This document shows, one piece after another, positions 1-26,565 of a stretch of DNA of 64,000 bases; position 1 is the first letter of the stretch, and each line of letters starts with the position of its first letter. The notes under the pieces are model-generated. The model did no database searches. It was given only the letters and a program-made list of their open reading frames with translations, and was not told the DNA's origin. The stretch comes from Chaenocephalus aceratus. Taxonomy: Eukaryota > Chordata > Actinopteri > Perciformes > Channichthyidae. The stretch covers positions 35,790,218-35,854,217 of the forward strand of contig CM043787.1 of assembly GCA_023974075.1 (NCBI GenBank), written 5' to 3'. A program made the translations under genes and the position numbers.

Positions 1-1609
1 GACGGACCAGGTGAAGTGAAACTGTCGTTATGTAACAACAACGCTGCAGCAGGACAGGAAGCTTGTGAGGAGGAGAGTTTTGTTCCCCACGGAGCGGGAT
101 GTGTTCATCAGAGGGATTCGTCTCCATCAGTCAGTCGTCTCTGTGATCACATTTCAAGAGACGCTGTCTTGCTTGTTAGTCTCGCTTTGTTCCTGCAACC
201 ATTAATCTGTGAGAGAGAAAAAAGGTAGGCTACAGTAAAGAAAGTATTTACATTTCTCAAAACGTCATAAGCCTAACTAAATGACTCCATGTTTTATTCA
301 TTGTTTTCTTGATCCTGTCAGGAAACAATAATCCTAAAAATTGGATTTCCAAGGTGTTCAGTGCAGCTTTGCATGGTCTGCCTGTAATGACTATTCATTC
401 ATTTATTCCTTATACCTAAACGTTTTTTGTTTCAGACCTCAAGTAAAAAAAGCAGCCTCGGGACATGTGTCAACGTTAAAGGAATAGTTGGAAAAACACT
501 TTCTTCCTGGGAGTTACAGGAGAAGAGGGAAGCCACTTGCCAAAATCGCTTTAGTCAAAGTTCATTAAACAATAGACAGAGGCCCAGTGAAGTCGTCCAT
601 TACTGTGTGTGCTATGGTTTTGAAGCCTCAGTTCGGCGACACAAGAAGGGGGGAGCTAAAACTGATTTAGCCACACAAAATGTTACGTTTAACTTTCGTG
701 AACTGAAAACACAGTGTCGATGGGTTACAGTTCCAAGACGGAAACACAGACTACACAGAAAATGGTCAACCGTGGTTAAAAGCTCTAACTTAGATGTTAG
801 CCTGTCCTAAATCATTCTGCTTTATCGTATTTTTTCTTTAAATGTGTCAATAATTTACAAAATGAGCATCATGATGTATTGAAAAAGGACTTAAAACTAG
901 TGGATAGGACCATCAACTCATTAGTCAAATGTTTAGTGAGTTGATAAATCAAGTGAGAAGTAGGTTCATTTTTTCATAGACTTCTATATAATCTACTTAT
1001 TTTCGCAACAAATGGAGTCCCTCTCTGCTGGATATCATAGAAATGTAAGTTTGAAGAACATTTACATTGGCTTCTCTTGTTTGCTAAGGGATGAATACTT
1101 AAAATGCATTTAGCAGAGACTCTCTGTACTCAGGTCACATCTGTCTGTTTGAGAAAGCAGTTATCACTTCAGTAATTACATGTGTGTCCCTTCATGTTAT
1201 CTGATCAGTTGTTGTTACAGATGCTGCGCCAGATGCTGCGTCCGCTCTGCAGTACAGAGAAGAAGAGAGTCAAAGGGACTTCTCTTCCTGTTTCCTGGTC
1301 TGAACATTATACCTATAACTTAGCATGTACCTGCTGTAGACTCTTGTCTCACTGATCAAAAACAGCACACTAACGTAGCCTGCTGCTGACACTCGGTGAG
1401 ATGTCAAATTCAATCTCATACATCCCAACTGCACAGTAAGTGGATATATGTATGCATGAAAAGTCAGCCTGTGTACTACATTAGCAATCATTTGACTCGT
1501 AATGCATTGCGTCTCTTCAGATGGTGGACTGCAAGGCATATGGATAAAATAATTAACCATGGTAAAGCTAATGATGTCAAATGACCTTAAGATGCATGAT
1601 TCACATATA
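1..1609. other. Non-coding sequence, possible untranslated exon at the left edge
   Basis: I see no supported coding gene. The first 226 bases are relatively GC-rich and end at a possible splice donor (AAAAAG then GTAGGC near 227), so an untranslated exon of a gene to the left is conceivable but unproven. Around 480-790 the text resembles common fish interspersed repeats. The open frames here are short and have no recognisable domain. Confidence 0.3.
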
Positions 1610-1712
1610 GAATGTGGCACAGTAGGTAGTGCGCTGATCTTCAGATCAGGGGAGCACTGCAATGTAAGTCGCTTTGGATAAAAGTGTCTAATAAGTGACA
1701 TGTAATGTATGC
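1610..1712 (+). repeat. SINE-like fragment with an L2-type tail
   Basis: A short unit ends in AAGTCGCTTTGGATAAAAG followed by an ATGTAATG-type tail. The same tail, reverse complemented, is the 3' end of the LINE at 32,612-33,507. Shared tails are known for fish SINEs mobilised by L2-type LINEs. The head is too diverged to assign a tRNA origin. Confidence 0.45.
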
Positions 1713-1755
1713 ATTGTACAAAAAAACACATTCTATATTGTGAATTAAAATACAA

Positions 1756-2131
1756 ATAGTAAAGTGGGCCTATCATGCTTTTTGGGGGTTCTCTTTCTTG
1801 TAGTGTGTTACATAGTTTTGCATTCCTGTAAATTGTTTACTTCACTATGTAACTGTTGCGCTTCTATTGGATAGCGCTCCAACACATTGTACGTGATAGG
1901 CTAAGGGGAGGGACATCTCTAAGTGGTTGACCAATCACAACAGAGCTAACCAATCAGAGCAGACTGGGCTCTGGTGTCAGACAGAGGGTGAAAAGAGGTG
2001 CTGCAGCACAGGCAGTATGAGAAAAATAAAGGGCTTTTGGAAAATGTAAAGCATGGAGACATGTCACAGAAGAGGCACAAAATACAAATATGAAACCTGA
2101 CAATGAGCCTCTTTGAGCCCCTTTTAAATGT
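1756..2131. mobile_element. Non-autonomous DNA transposon, eroded
   Basis: The segment starts AAAGTGGGCCTATCATGC and ends with an imperfect inverted counterpart near 2,105-2,131. The interior contains ACCAATCAGAGCAGACTGGG and a run ending in AAAATAAAGGGC, a pattern I recognise from an abundant fish repeat. There is no coding capacity. The boundaries are approximate. Confidence 0.4.
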
Positions 2132-4249
2132 ATTTATTGCCTTTCTTTAGGGGAACATAGCTGATTGAATCCAATTCAGTCCATTTAATTAAAAAATACG
2201 TTATTGATACTTGAGGGACAATACCTCTTGGGAATACCAAATAAAAAGATATCCAGTCTGGATTATAGAGTGATTACATTTGGTCTAACTTTAGCTATTA
2301 TGGGCTACTTGTTTTAATCGGCCACAACAGCAAAAATAAAACAGCTGAGCCAAAGAGGGCCAATGGGCCGTTGCTGACTGTAGTCCGGCCTTGTACACGT
2401 GATAAACTGATCATTCAACGTTAGCTTAGACGGGTAGTGATTGTTATGAGTTGCAAAGAAGACGTATTGCTTGAGTTCACTTTAGTGTGAACGGTCCTCT
2501 GGTAATGACATACGTTATCATTCATCTAGTTTGCAGGAAACAGTTAATGCTCATCATAATGCAATATGCAATTTTGAACACATACAATGACCCAGTTTAT
2601 GCATATTTTCTGTAGTTATTTTTATCATAATATCATAACAGAAAATGACAGTAAAAAGTGAAGTACCTATAGAGCTTTTAAGGACTGATTGTGTGATACT
2701 GGAGTGCGTCTTTATGCAGGATGAATGTTGGGGATGACAGTAATGTTTCAGCTCAAACTAGATGAGTATGGGAGTAGAAATAGACACACCACTAAACATC
2801 ACAGGGAACATCTGCTCTCTGTCACAGCGACGCTGCAGCGATGCAAACGAGTCGCTCTCTTTCCTCTTGCAGCTGTTGTCTGAAAACAAACCCACTTTGT
2901 CCCTCTCACAGACGGAAGAAGGATCATTTAAAAACTGAGGGAAGACAAATTACTCTCTGAATTGGAAAAAAAAGAGATATGGGGCACATCACATCTGGCA
3001 CAACATACACAAACAATACTTTGACATCATAAACAGGGATATGAACACATAGGAATACACATTGTATTTGTGTTAACAGCCCTAGAGTCGCTGGTGAAGC
3101 TACTTTCATGTCTGAGGAGGCTTTTAAAATGTACTGCCCAAAGAAAAGCCTTCCGAGGTCTGCAGACTGGTTGTGATTAAGCTCAGCAGTATTGGAAGAG
3201 AATATATGAATGAACTAAAGAACCATAGATAGAAAAGTGTGAAGTTGTAATCCAACCATACGTTGATGGGGTTGCCTTCAAATCAAATAAGATAAAAACA
3301 CTGCTTATAAACCTGACTCCTGCAGATAATGTTTGAAGTGATAAATATGTATATTTTTATAATAATCCTCGAGTCCTTACTGAAAAATAATATGCTGTAA
3401 GAAAATCTGTTGGATGGGGGAAATGAATAAATCCAACTTTCATTTGGAGTACAGTGTTTGGTTTGAGTGTGTGAGGTTGTAGATACAGCTTAGGAGTCTG
3501 TAGGGGCAAATTAAAAAGGAGAAAACAGCGATTTGGGGTCACAAATCTTTCATTGTGACAGGTGTTTTCCACTCATAAACAACAACAACCAATTAACCTC
3601 TGACACCCGGCCAGAATTGGAGTGTCAATCGTTGTCGATTCTTGGAAATATTGCACTTTAGTTTCTGTTCTAACGGCTGGTTTTATGGATTGACTATGTA
3701 AATCATGTTGGATGGTCTAAGATTTATAATCAAAGCAGAATGGTCTTTGGGTTGGTCTTCTTAAAATGCTTATCAGTTTAATTATCTTCTCTGCTAATCC
3801 TGCTTCTCTTCAGACAATCATCTGTGCGCGAGGATCCAGCACGAATGCATGTCATGAAACAAAACCTTGTCCTATATGGAGCAGCCTTGAGCTAAAAAAA
3901 AGGTATTAACACTAAATGTAAATGGAGACTATAGTTTTTTTATTGGATATTTTAACTTGTTCATGAATTGTTAGTATTTGTTTGTTTCATGTCTTGTTTC
4001 TACAGTATGCATTTATATTTCCATATTGTATGTTTTGGACCTAAATGGCCCAAATTAGCACATTTATTCAACAATGCCACTACATCAGTACGAATCATCT
4101 AACTCATTCAAACAGTTGCTTAAGTGACATATACTGTAAGTTGCAAAGCTAGTGGTTTTATACATTTTTAAATACATGTGTTCAAACCTTCCATTGTTCC
4201 TGTCAATGTTAATCTAAAATACAATAATTTAGAGACTTTTGCTCACATT
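2132..4249. other. Intergenic, nothing recognised
   Basis: AT-rich sequence without a supported gene, RNA gene or clear repeat boundary. The open frames at 2,924-3,109 and 3,357-3,572 on the minus strand are short and lack domains. Confidence 0.5.
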
Positions 4250-4622
4250 TAAAGGTCCCATATTGAAAGAAGAAAATATTGTCATCTATTTTTAAGTATA
4301 AAGTGTTAGTAACAAAACGCTCAATACACAGAGAGAAGTACACAGCTGGTATTCAGAATGTGTGCCTTCACAGCGAGCCATACAAATAAAATAAAGTGCC
4401 ACTACAGTGCTGTTGCCGCCCGGCTGCAATGATGGTGCAGAGATGCTCAGAAAGCATGCGCGAAAGAGCCAGAAACACTGACCAATAAGAGCTAACCGGT
4501 TTTTTTCATGAGCAGGGCTTAAGGAGAAAGTCTCTTAATTGATTGATTCGCGGTATCTTTGGACTGACAGCAAAATATGAGTATGGACTGGTACATTTGC
4601 ATAAATTGTCTCCTTTAAGTTC
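4250..4622. mobile_element. Non-autonomous DNA transposon fragment
   Basis: The segment begins TTTAAAGGTCCCATATTG and contains AACGCTCAATACACAGAGAG, a signature of a common fish repeat family. It ends near TGTCTCCTTTAAG, a decayed partner of the left end. It has no coding content. Confidence 0.35.
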
Positions 4623-6214
4623 TAACTTTACATCTCAATACCACACACATTAGACTTATTTCACTAAGAAATATATTCAATAAATAACCACCACTAAATC
4701 AATTGTGAAACACTCACAGACACACTCAATGGCGGCATTAGAGACTTACCATTTACCGTACATCAACTGCAGCCAACGACAACATGAGGTCTTGATGTTG
4801 GATCATTTGACAATAGGTCCAGTAGTAATGAAGGCTCTGAGTGATCTGGAGCCCTGCATCTTGTATTGAAAGGTGAAAATACTTTTGAAAATAAATGATA
4901 TCCGTGAGACAACGCTAACACATGACTCAAACTGATTTAATTTGAGGTTGATTTGTTTCGAGTTATTGGATTGGACATTGGAAAGATATTTGAAATTGAA
5001 AATAAATAAATGCATTACTTTGTCTTTTGCTACTATGATAGAGTTAATGCACACATCATGCAGCGCTGGCAACCAGCAGGAGAAGTATAAAAGTTGAAGT
5101 TTTTACTCACAAAAACAAAGTTTGGTACACAGGTGACTGTCGGAAAAATCAAGCAAATGTTTCAGGAGCAGGATTATAGTCTAAGACAAAAAAGGATGGT
5201 CAAATAACTTGGCCTACTGTGTCTGGAACGCTAAAGCAGTAAGACAGACTGGAGCACACAGAATAAAGTCACAAGAGAAGAAGGGTAATGAGGTACAGGT
5301 ACAATCAGATGAGGTAATCACAAAGGTGAGAAACACATGAGAACAGGAAGTGAAAAGAGAGACTAAAATAGAATAGGAAATAACTTTGAAACTGTAAACA
5401 AGAAGCTTGGCAGAGGACCAGATCTGACACACGTTCTTGTGAATATTAAACATATAAATGAAGGTATGGATGGTTTCACAAAGAAGCAAAGAGTCATTTG
5501 AGGTCTGAGACACCACAGATCAACATTCTGCTGACAGTGCGTGTGAGTCGACATATTTATCTGTAAAATCCGAAATGGTAATCTGGTGTGGCTAAAACCC
5601 GCCTGGCCTCCATTCAGAGCCAACAGCTTGCCCTTTGATCTCACTGTGTCACGTTATGTTCAAAAATGAAAACCCGATAGAGCCACAGCTTTAAATGTGC
5701 AGCTGCCAATAAAACAGAGTGTGAATCTGCACACATCAACACATCAACACTACACACCCATCTGAGGACATGTATGCTCAGGTATGTATACTGCACTCCT
5801 ATGTGTGCATGTGGGAGGGCTGGTTGCGCTTCAGTGCATTTGTTTATGGGGGCCTGTCAACACACTGTGAATTATCACAGCGCTGACCTCCTGTGCTTTC
5901 CCTCTGTGTGTGTGATCCATGTTGGGCTGCACAGGTTCATTCTTCTCTAACCAGAAAACACTGATGATGAAGGGTGGTGGGTGCAGGTCAGAGGGGCAGG
6001 TGGTCATGAGACTTTACTGCATGCTTGCTTTATGACACCCCGGGAGATCTTAAATAACACACATATCCCCGGACCAAAGACGTCTATTTGTCCCGAGATC
6101 TACAGACTCCTCCACATGTGGCCGAACCTCTTCACCCTTACTCATCAGCTCGCCCTCTTAGATCAAACACATTCGATTTATTGTCCTGCACACTGGCCTG
6201 AAGACCCCGTATGA
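4623..6214. other. Intergenic, nothing recognised
   Basis: No supported gene. The open frames at 4,803-5,072, 5,214-5,644 (minus) and 5,981-6,214 (plus) have no domain or flanking splice sites I can defend. The last one lies just upstream of a LINE tail and could be decayed LINE sequence. Confidence 0.4.
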
Positions 6215-6497
6215 TTGAGGTTTAGAGACCGGAGCACCAAAACTATGGTATGTTCTGCCTGCATCCTTACGCTGATTCTGTGGACGCTGATAAGCAACTA
6301 AAGACACACTTGTTTGGTCAGGCTTAAGGTTATGTGCATCATGTCTGAATTTTGTATGTATTAATCGTATTTTCCAACAGTGTGTTATGTTTCTAATTTT
6401 GCAATTTTAAAATGTATATCTTTCTTCTGTAGGTGTAAATGCCCTTGTCATGTATGTATGTGACTTATATCTGTAAAAAACGCTATATAAATACTTT
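6215..6497 (+). mobile_element. LINE 3'-end fragment
   Basis: The region decodes, with breaks, a stretch resembling the conserved end of L2-type reverse transcriptase ORFs (a DADKQLKTHLFGQA-like run near 6,280-6,325). An untranslated tail ending GCTATATAAATAC follows, the usual tail form of these elements. It is strongly 5'-truncated. Confidence 0.4.
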
Positions 6498-6561
6498 TCA
6501 TCCTTACTGACTTACTTACCTCATTAATTATTTACTTACGTATCTACCTACCACCTACCTA

Positions 6562-6769
6562 TGTAGTGGGTAATGCTCTCAAAACGAGTGCAGTGCTCTT
6601 GAATGCAGCCTGACTCCTCCCCCAACCGCTCCCCTAATTAGGCTGCTTATAAAAAGCACCTGTTGACCTTTGACTCTGTGTGTCATGGTCGGTGGTACAT
6701 GCTTGTTTAATAAATGGATAACTTGGTTTCCTCAGATTATGCTACCTATGACTTGCTGCTTCCTTACAG
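6562..6769 (+). repeat. Possible solo LTR fragment
   Basis: The segment starts TGTAGTGGGT and ends CTTCCTTACA. It has a TATA-like box (TTATAAAAAGCACC near 6,648) followed about 60 bp later by an AATAAA signal (near 6,708), which is the promoter and polyadenylation spacing of a retroelement LTR. I could not find a matching target-site duplication, so this rests on layout alone. Confidence 0.3.
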
Positions 6770-9700
6770 ATTGTCCTGCACACCAGTAGTTTGTCAAAAC
6801 CTCACTCTTGTAGTGAGTAGGGCCAGAACACATTAATTGTTTAACATGCCGCATGGTGAGCCATTTTGAACATGCATTATACATTTTTTTGGATCACCTG
6901 CCGCTGTTTTGTGTATTCTTGTTTTGCATTTAGTTTTGTGCCTCTAGTAATTTTTGCCTTATCCTGTTTTGTTTGAGCTTTTGTCTTGCTTTGTATTTTG
7001 CCCCTTAAATGTTGGTTTAAATATTAATGAAACCAACAGGGATGTTTTCCTATTTTTGTCTAACATTGTTTCAGTTTCCTTCTGTTTAGTGGAGCTGAGT
7101 GCCCGTCATTGGGGGGGGTCCTAGTCACCCTCACTGTTTGCTGCGGTGAAGAGCGAGTGAGTTCGGTATATATTTTACTTTAACATGATGTAATTTGTGT
7201 CTTTGAAAGTTTTGTAAGAATTATTTCAACATTTTTGGGAATTGTGTTTAAACGCTTGTCAAAATTCTAGCAGTTTCCCCAAGTCTTTATGCTAAGCTAA
7301 CCAGCTAATTGCTTTGACCTCGTATTTAATAAGAGATGGGGAGGGACTGTAGAACTGTTAGAACTACTGTTAAAGATCTGGTTGAAAACCACAAATGTTT
7401 TGCTCTCAAACTGTATGTTATCTGGCCGACTTTAAATAATTTTCTGACTATGCATTTTTGTCTCTGGACCCATAGTTATTATCTCACAACCTTATTGCAG
7501 CGCTCATGGTTGCATCATGGACAAATCACTTGTTGTCTCCGGTGACATTATTAGTTGTCGTGTGGTTGTTTTTGAGAGTCTTCTCTCGGGAGGTCCAGCA
7601 TCTTAATTGTTCCCCGGGAGAACATAATGTCCTGCATGCATACAGAGGGAGCCATTCTCCTATACAGCGCAGCAACTTAAAAATACAATTTTATCATGAA
7701 AAGCTATCTGCCGAGCTTAACGCCTGCCTCAGTGTGATGGCAGTGATTTTCTGCATATGTGTTTCCTGTAAAAATGGCATGCAGTAAATGATTATGCAGT
7801 TTTTCTCATTGTGCAGTGTTTATCTGCAGGGAAATAATCACAACGTATCTGCCAAATAGACTGAAAATTGGACTCTGCGTTATCTGTTTTCAGCCTTTGG
7901 CAACTCTCTGATCAGCCTCTGGTTACTCAGTCCACGTTGTGCAGCTGATACAAATGGCTGATTACCGCAATGAGGAACACTGTCACTCTAATTTACACAA
8001 ATCCTACACTCCCACTCTGACTCCTGCTCAACCGTATTAACGCCGGAGAAAATGTTCCTGGCATTCCAATCCAGGAAACCTAATCTAATCTACATGCACA
8101 CTTCCACACAAATAATCTCACATTGTGATATTCATTCCTACCAACACTATGCATATTTGGTATTATTGTCCCTCTGAGCACGTAATTATGCAGTTTTAGG
8201 CATTTGTTGTCTCAGTGGCCTCGCATCAGATATAAGGCCTTTGGTAAGTTATCATTTAAGATATCTGATACTGGATGAATATTTTGTAGTGAAGAAGCAT
8301 GAGGTTCGGTTTGGAGATGTCGTCCTGTGTCCATTACAGAATACTTTAAAGGAACAGGTTATTTTGTTTCAAGTGGGGTTATATGTAGTGTTCATACTAA
8401 GTGTGTATAACCTACAGTAGATGACGTTCGACAAAGCACCAGTTTCTAGAAACAGATGCTTACAGCAAGAGAGCTAAACAATGGACTGCTGTGGACGGGG
8501 GCAGCTTGAATCACCTCAAATATATTTTAAATAAAGCACACACTTGATCTGATATTAATGTTTGTAGGTGGCTTTGCGGCTGCCCACACACACATCAGTA
8601 CATTGATAATGCTCCAGAGCAGGATTCTCCAAACTGGGTCCGTGTCATCCACCATCTGCTGTAGCTGAGACACTGATTGTGGATGAGTACCTCATCCCGC
8701 CCCACTTCAAAACATCCAAACTATCTGTTTAATGTGCCTGTCCTGAGTGGATGTGGATCTAATGATGACGGATGGGGAGACAAACAGCCACATGCTGCAC
8801 TGTTATTCACTGAGGCCGGGATGGAGAGCCTCCTGGCCGTTCAGAAGAATGATGTTTGCTGAGATGAATATGCTGCTGCTTGTACAGTATGTACAGTATG
8901 TACAGGGACGTGGTATATGCCGTAATAACCTAAACCTTTAGTCATCTGTAGTTTCAGGAAGTGCAGGACTATACTAACACCTATGGTTCCTGATCATAGA
9001 CATAAGAGGATGTAGTCACCTCGATGCCGTTGGTTTGCGTACTGCCGTTTGAATTCTTTAATCCTTCATCTTGGCCGTGGCCATCTTGATTGTTTGCAAC
9101 CAGCAGTAGCACAAGAGGACAAAAGGGTGGATCTAGGGAATCAGTATGTCTGAATGCAGTATGCATACAATTGGGAAACACTACTGCAAAATGTGCGTGT
9201 GTGCAAAGGATGGTAGGTCAGAATAGACAGAAAACATTTTTGTCTTAATTCAAAAGGTGATTTTATGCATTTTGTGTATGTATTTTTTACATATTTATGT
9301 TTTGGGAAATACTAAAAGTGTTTGTGGTTTCTTAATAATATGGTTATATTAATACTGAAGCACAGTTTGTTTATAGGAATATACCATCATGGTGATGGCT
9401 CCCATTAGTCCCAGCTCCAACAGCCCTGCATCATCCTAAATTAACAGGATATTTTATAATTAACTGGTAAGAGTTTACTGGGATGTACATGAAGCCATCA
9501 GATTTAATAAACGTATTGTAATGATAAATGGTCCCTTAAAATCAGAAGGTGCCCTAAAGCTAACAGAGTCCATATTTGGAGAAGGAGAAATTATTATTAG
9601 GAGGCAACAAGGAATACTCTTTAGAAAATTAAATGTTTTTATTTTTGCTCTATCCGTACCGTGGCAGGTGTATTTAATTAAAAAACAACAATGGTAGTTT

Positions 9701-11210
9701 GAAAGATTGTGTAATGAGATGAGCTTTCTCACTTTGTGAAGTTTAGTTTCATCAGTGCTTGCGAGGGAGGCCGTTGTACAGCTGCATCTGTATTATTTAT
9801 AAGACACTAATGTTTAATGAAATGTTTTGGCCTCTACATTTTTCAAACGTCTAAACCAATGAACCTCACAAAGGAACAAACTAAATGAAACCAAAGCTTT
9901 GGCAATGTTTTTGCCTTACTGTTACTTCTCAAAAGGTTACAATTGGTGTTGAGTTTTTCAAAAAGGTTACTTAGGATTAAGGTCAGTGTCTGTCGGAAGA
10001 GGGAATGGGAAGCTCGTCCTCGGAGGCTTTGTGACAAAACAGTCTTACTTTTTAGACACACTGAAAAGACACATCTTTTTTTAGTCATTACAAATGGGTA
10101 CCATGGATATCTAACTATAACCTTAAACATCACACAGGGAAATCTATTTGTTTAAATAAAGTTTTTCTTACAGTTACAAAATGAGAGAGAGGTGTTGGAC
10201 AAATGGCTTTCATTGATTCAAGCAGGACAGATGTGGTGAAACAGCAGCACACACTGGAGGTAATAATCATCCATAACGGAACCCATTAGCCCTCAGTTTC
10301 AACCTGCAGTAACTAAGATGTGTGTCTTTATTCAAATGAGAATGTATTTCAATCAGAGTTCAATCAGTTAAACACAGTCTGCACTTTGAACATATAGGTT
10401 ATATTTGTATTCTTTTTATAATAATCTGGGTTTTCTATGCATCAACGAAAGCAGGATTTGTGTGCTTGATCCTGCATAATCCTGCATAACTCCAAAGACG
10501 CTACATTGTTGTTGCATGTCAGAAAATTAAATCAATTTGAACTAAAAGCCTCTTAAACACCTGCTGTCTGTATATTTTTCCTCATCCTGCTTTCACTTTC
10601 GATGATAATTATCCACATTAAGCCCATTTTAGCACATTTCACATTAGATATTTAATACAGCATTAACAGGATTGCATAATTATCCATAATCTGCAATTCA
10701 TGGAATGCATGCAAGCAAAGCCAGATGTACATCGATTTGCATTTATTTCATATTGTGTATGTGTGCATACAGTAAAGTGTATTTTCCAATACGTAAGTAG
10801 ATGAGCGTGCATGTCCACATGACACTTTTCCAATTGAAAGTTGATCGGAGGACCATTAACATCTTTGTCCCTCCATCATTGTCATTCTCTCAACCCACAC
10901 CTATCCATTACCCATCCCATCACTTCACCACGACACTTTAAGCAGAGCGCTTAGAGCTCTACAAACAGACCTAAATGATCTAATTATAATTCATACAGTT
11001 TATTATTTGGTTTTTACGATGAAAATCCCTATAAATAGATTCCCACACTCTGCTTCACCTCCCTTCCTTCCTCTCTTTTTCCCACATAGTTGTAATGTGT
11101 GCACTTATCCTACAAACCACACACACACACACAGTTATTATCTGCTTTCTCCCACTCTGTTGAGTTGCTCCTATTTCTCTCTGCAACAGCTCTGCAGAGA
11201 AGAGATAAAG
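6770..11210. other. Intergenic with old repeat fragments
   Basis: No supported gene in this 4.4 kb. Around 7,215-7,330 and 8,346-8,540 I recognise pieces of common fish repeats (AGCTAACCAGCTAA; ACTGCTGTGGACGGGGGCAG). The ORFs at 7,336-7,787, 8,677-8,941, 9,475-9,732 and 9,843-10,155 are short, without domains, and partly inside repeat-like text. The distal calb2 promoter may lie at the right of this interval. Confidence 0.4.
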
Positions 11211-11212
11211 TA

Positions 11213-11306
11213 TCTTCTTCTTCTCTTCTTCTTCTTCTTCTTCTTCTTCTTCTTCTTCTTCTTCTTCTTTCTTCTTCTTTTCTTCTTCTTCTTCTTCTTC
11301 TTCTTC
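11213..11306. repeat. (CTT)n microsatellite
   Basis: About 94 bp of CTT/TTC trinucleotide repeat with two short interruptions. It creates spurious Leu-, Phe-, Glu- or Lys-rich frames on both strands that should not be annotated as protein. Confidence 0.95.
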
Positions 11307-12104
11307 AGCATCCTCAGCATCCTCATGTGATCCCCTCCCCCACCACAGCACCCATCCTTCACACCAGCTTGTGGGGAACAAACCCTGAGAAAGGAGATGC
11401 CCCAAAGTAGGAGGAGAAGATGGGAAAAAAGATAGGCTCACCCTCTAGAATGAACAAAAGGCGTGTTGGTGATTTAGTAGCCACACCAAGTGAGTTCGAT
11501 TGGCCGAGGATGCTGAGTGGCCCTCCAACGTATACGCAGTCCAGGAGGAGTGATGAAGGGGGTGTGAAAGGTTGAGGGAGGGAGGAGATGAGAGTAAAAG
11601 CTAAGAAAGGAGGGAGGGAGGGTCTCATCTGTGACATCTGATAGGTGAAATCAAAACTCAGCAGAGAGTGAAGGAAGAAGAAAATGTGGCCCTCACTGGA
11701 GCATGATGCCTATAGTTGTGATCTCTCCAGAGGTGAAGTGGCCCCTGGGATGGGATGTTTGATCTATGTAGGCTTTATTTGATAACTGACAGTGCAGAGA
11801 GCTTGGAAGAGACAGGTATGATAAAGATCCAACAAGATCAACTGGAGCCAGCAGGGCGCCGCTGTATAGGATTTAAATTGTTTGATGTGATTGTCTCCTC
11901 TGGGGACAGCAGGACTGGATGATGTATAATGATCCTGCTATCAAACCAGCAGCATGGACAGCAGTTAATGGTAACTAAAATGCAAAGCCCTGGAGAGCCT
12001 TTCCTCCTCTTCCTCCCCTTCCTCCTCTTCCTCCTCCTGTAATTGTCTCTCTGCACAGTGCACACGCCCCCTTGTGGCGGGCAGCAGCGCACGCGCCACG
12101 GGGG

Positions 12105-12112
12105 TTTAAAAG
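12105..12112 (+). promoter_or_regulatory. calb2: TATA-like box of calb2
   Basis: TTTAAAAG lies about 100 bp before the calretinin ATG, preceded by a GC-rich stretch with CACGCCCCC. The spacing would place transcription start near 12,135-12,145 and give a short 5' UTR. This is inferred from motif and position only. Confidence 0.45.
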
Positions 12113-12213
12113 CCTCAGCTGAGGAGGAGCTGCCCACAGTACTGAGGAGCTCTACCGGGAAAAGTTTACTTCCAACTACCACTCTCGACTACAAGCACCG
12201 AGAAACAGCAGAG

Positions 12214-25155
<12,942 letters not shown>

Positions 25156-25550
25156 GCCCCCCCCCTCCCCCATCGCCTCCTGCTTCCTACCTCCTGGTGC
25201 ATGTGTGACCCATAACCTCGCTTCACCACTTAGAGTGAAAACAAAAGTGCTCCTGAGAGAACAAGTGTACTGCTGGCCCTGCTACCTTAGCTTAATACTC
25301 CCTCTTCAGTTTCCTTTTTAAAAGATGCATTTCCATAGTAATATAGCCATAGCAATGACTAAAGGAATATTTCTGTATTTATTTATTTGACTTCGTTTTT
25401 ATTATGCATTTTTTTGTACATTAATATAATATATATATATGTTCTTCCTCCCAATGAATTTTCTGTAGCATCGGTTTATGTGTATTTATATTATATAATC
25501 TTATTTAATGAGGCTTGTACTGTTCTATCAAATATACTACTGAGAGAATG

Positions 25551-25601
25551 AATAAATAAGATGACATCTCTTGTCCCAATTATTCATTTGCATTAAATAA
25601 A
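25551..25601 (+). terminator. calb2: Polyadenylation signals of calb2
   Basis: AATAAA at 25,551-25,556 and again at 25,596-25,601, about 400-450 bp after the calretinin stop. A run of AT-rich 3' UTR precedes them. Which is used is unknown. Confidence 0.5.
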
Positions 25602-26343
25602 CATACCCATCATCTAAAACAATGTTCAGTTACACTTCAGCTATCCGAGGGATCATTTCATTAGCGCCACGACTGTGAAAGATTTGTTTTGTTTTTTATT
25701 CTCTGCGCTGTGCAAAGGAAAATCATTTCCCCCCCCACTCCGAAGAAGTGTTGTTCTGGTGAAGATACAGCTCCGGTACAGATGCCCAGAGGAAGAGTGT
25801 CTCTCTCCAAAGTGCTCCACCTTCACTTTCTAATCTCCTGGTAACAGAAAGTGTGATGTAGAAGAAGCTTGTGCTGCTCCATTTTTCATACAGGAGAGCC
25901 TCTGAGGCCTCTTCGGCACTTTGAGATGAAGCGAGGAGAGTGGGAGCGAGGAAAAAACACAAATATATCAGGACGATTTGTTTCACTTTTTCTACCTTTA
26001 AACACATCGGCCAAGAGATAGTACAACAAAGATTAGCACATTTAAATAATTGAAATATGCATTTCTCTCATACCAGTGTTTGAATTTGAGCCTCTACAGC
26101 TCAACAAGTTTTCTTTTTTATTATGCTGTTGTAGTTTCTTAAACAATTAAACATGTTCTCTTTATGTGTTAGTAATGATAATAACAGCTTTATTTATATG
26201 GCACATTTAAAACGTACTGAAGGAGCAGACAGGATGCAAAGCATTATTGAGCAGTGAGACAAACTGTAGAAGCCATTTTATGGTGTTGTTGGTGTCTCAG
26301 TTTACTTTATTTATATGTATACTGCAATACTATTTTTGGACAC
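25602..26343. other. Intergenic, nothing recognised
   Basis: Sequence between calb2 and the transposon nest. The minus-strand frame at 25,723-26,007 has no recognisable domain or conserved splice context. Confidence 0.4.
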
Positions 26344-26555
26344 TTGTGGCGGGGGTAAGCTGCACTGGGTGTATAAAAGGGGTCATACTAGGTGTCCGGA
26401 GAGGACGAGGACACCGATTCCACCAGCCCGGCAGATACCACAACCTTTGACACAGCATAATTAAACCTTGGTATGTAAAGCTAAATAAACATTCATTCTA
26501 AACTGCAGCAAAAGACCGGAAATCATTTGTTTGTGTCTGCGTCTGGATTACTCTA
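26344..26555 (+). repeat. Possible LTR fragment
   Basis: TGTGGCGGGGGTAAG is followed by TATAAAAGGGG (26,372) and, about 110 bp on, an AATAAA (26,483). This is the promoter and polyadenylation layout of a Gypsy-type LTR. The right end is unclear and no target duplication was found. Confidence 0.3.
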
Positions 26556-26565
26556 ATTCAATTCA

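Noticed and set aside
427..810. 127-residue plus-strand frame near the left edge
   Set aside because: Composition looks like repeat text; no domain, and no supported partner exon.
1270..1776. 168-residue minus-strand frame
   Set aside because: It crosses a SINE-like unit and the start of a DNA repeat; no recognisable domain.
11007..11441. Several overlapping open frames rich in Leu, Phe, Lys or Glu
   Set aside because: They are translations of the (CTT)n microsatellite on both strands, with no domain or splice context.
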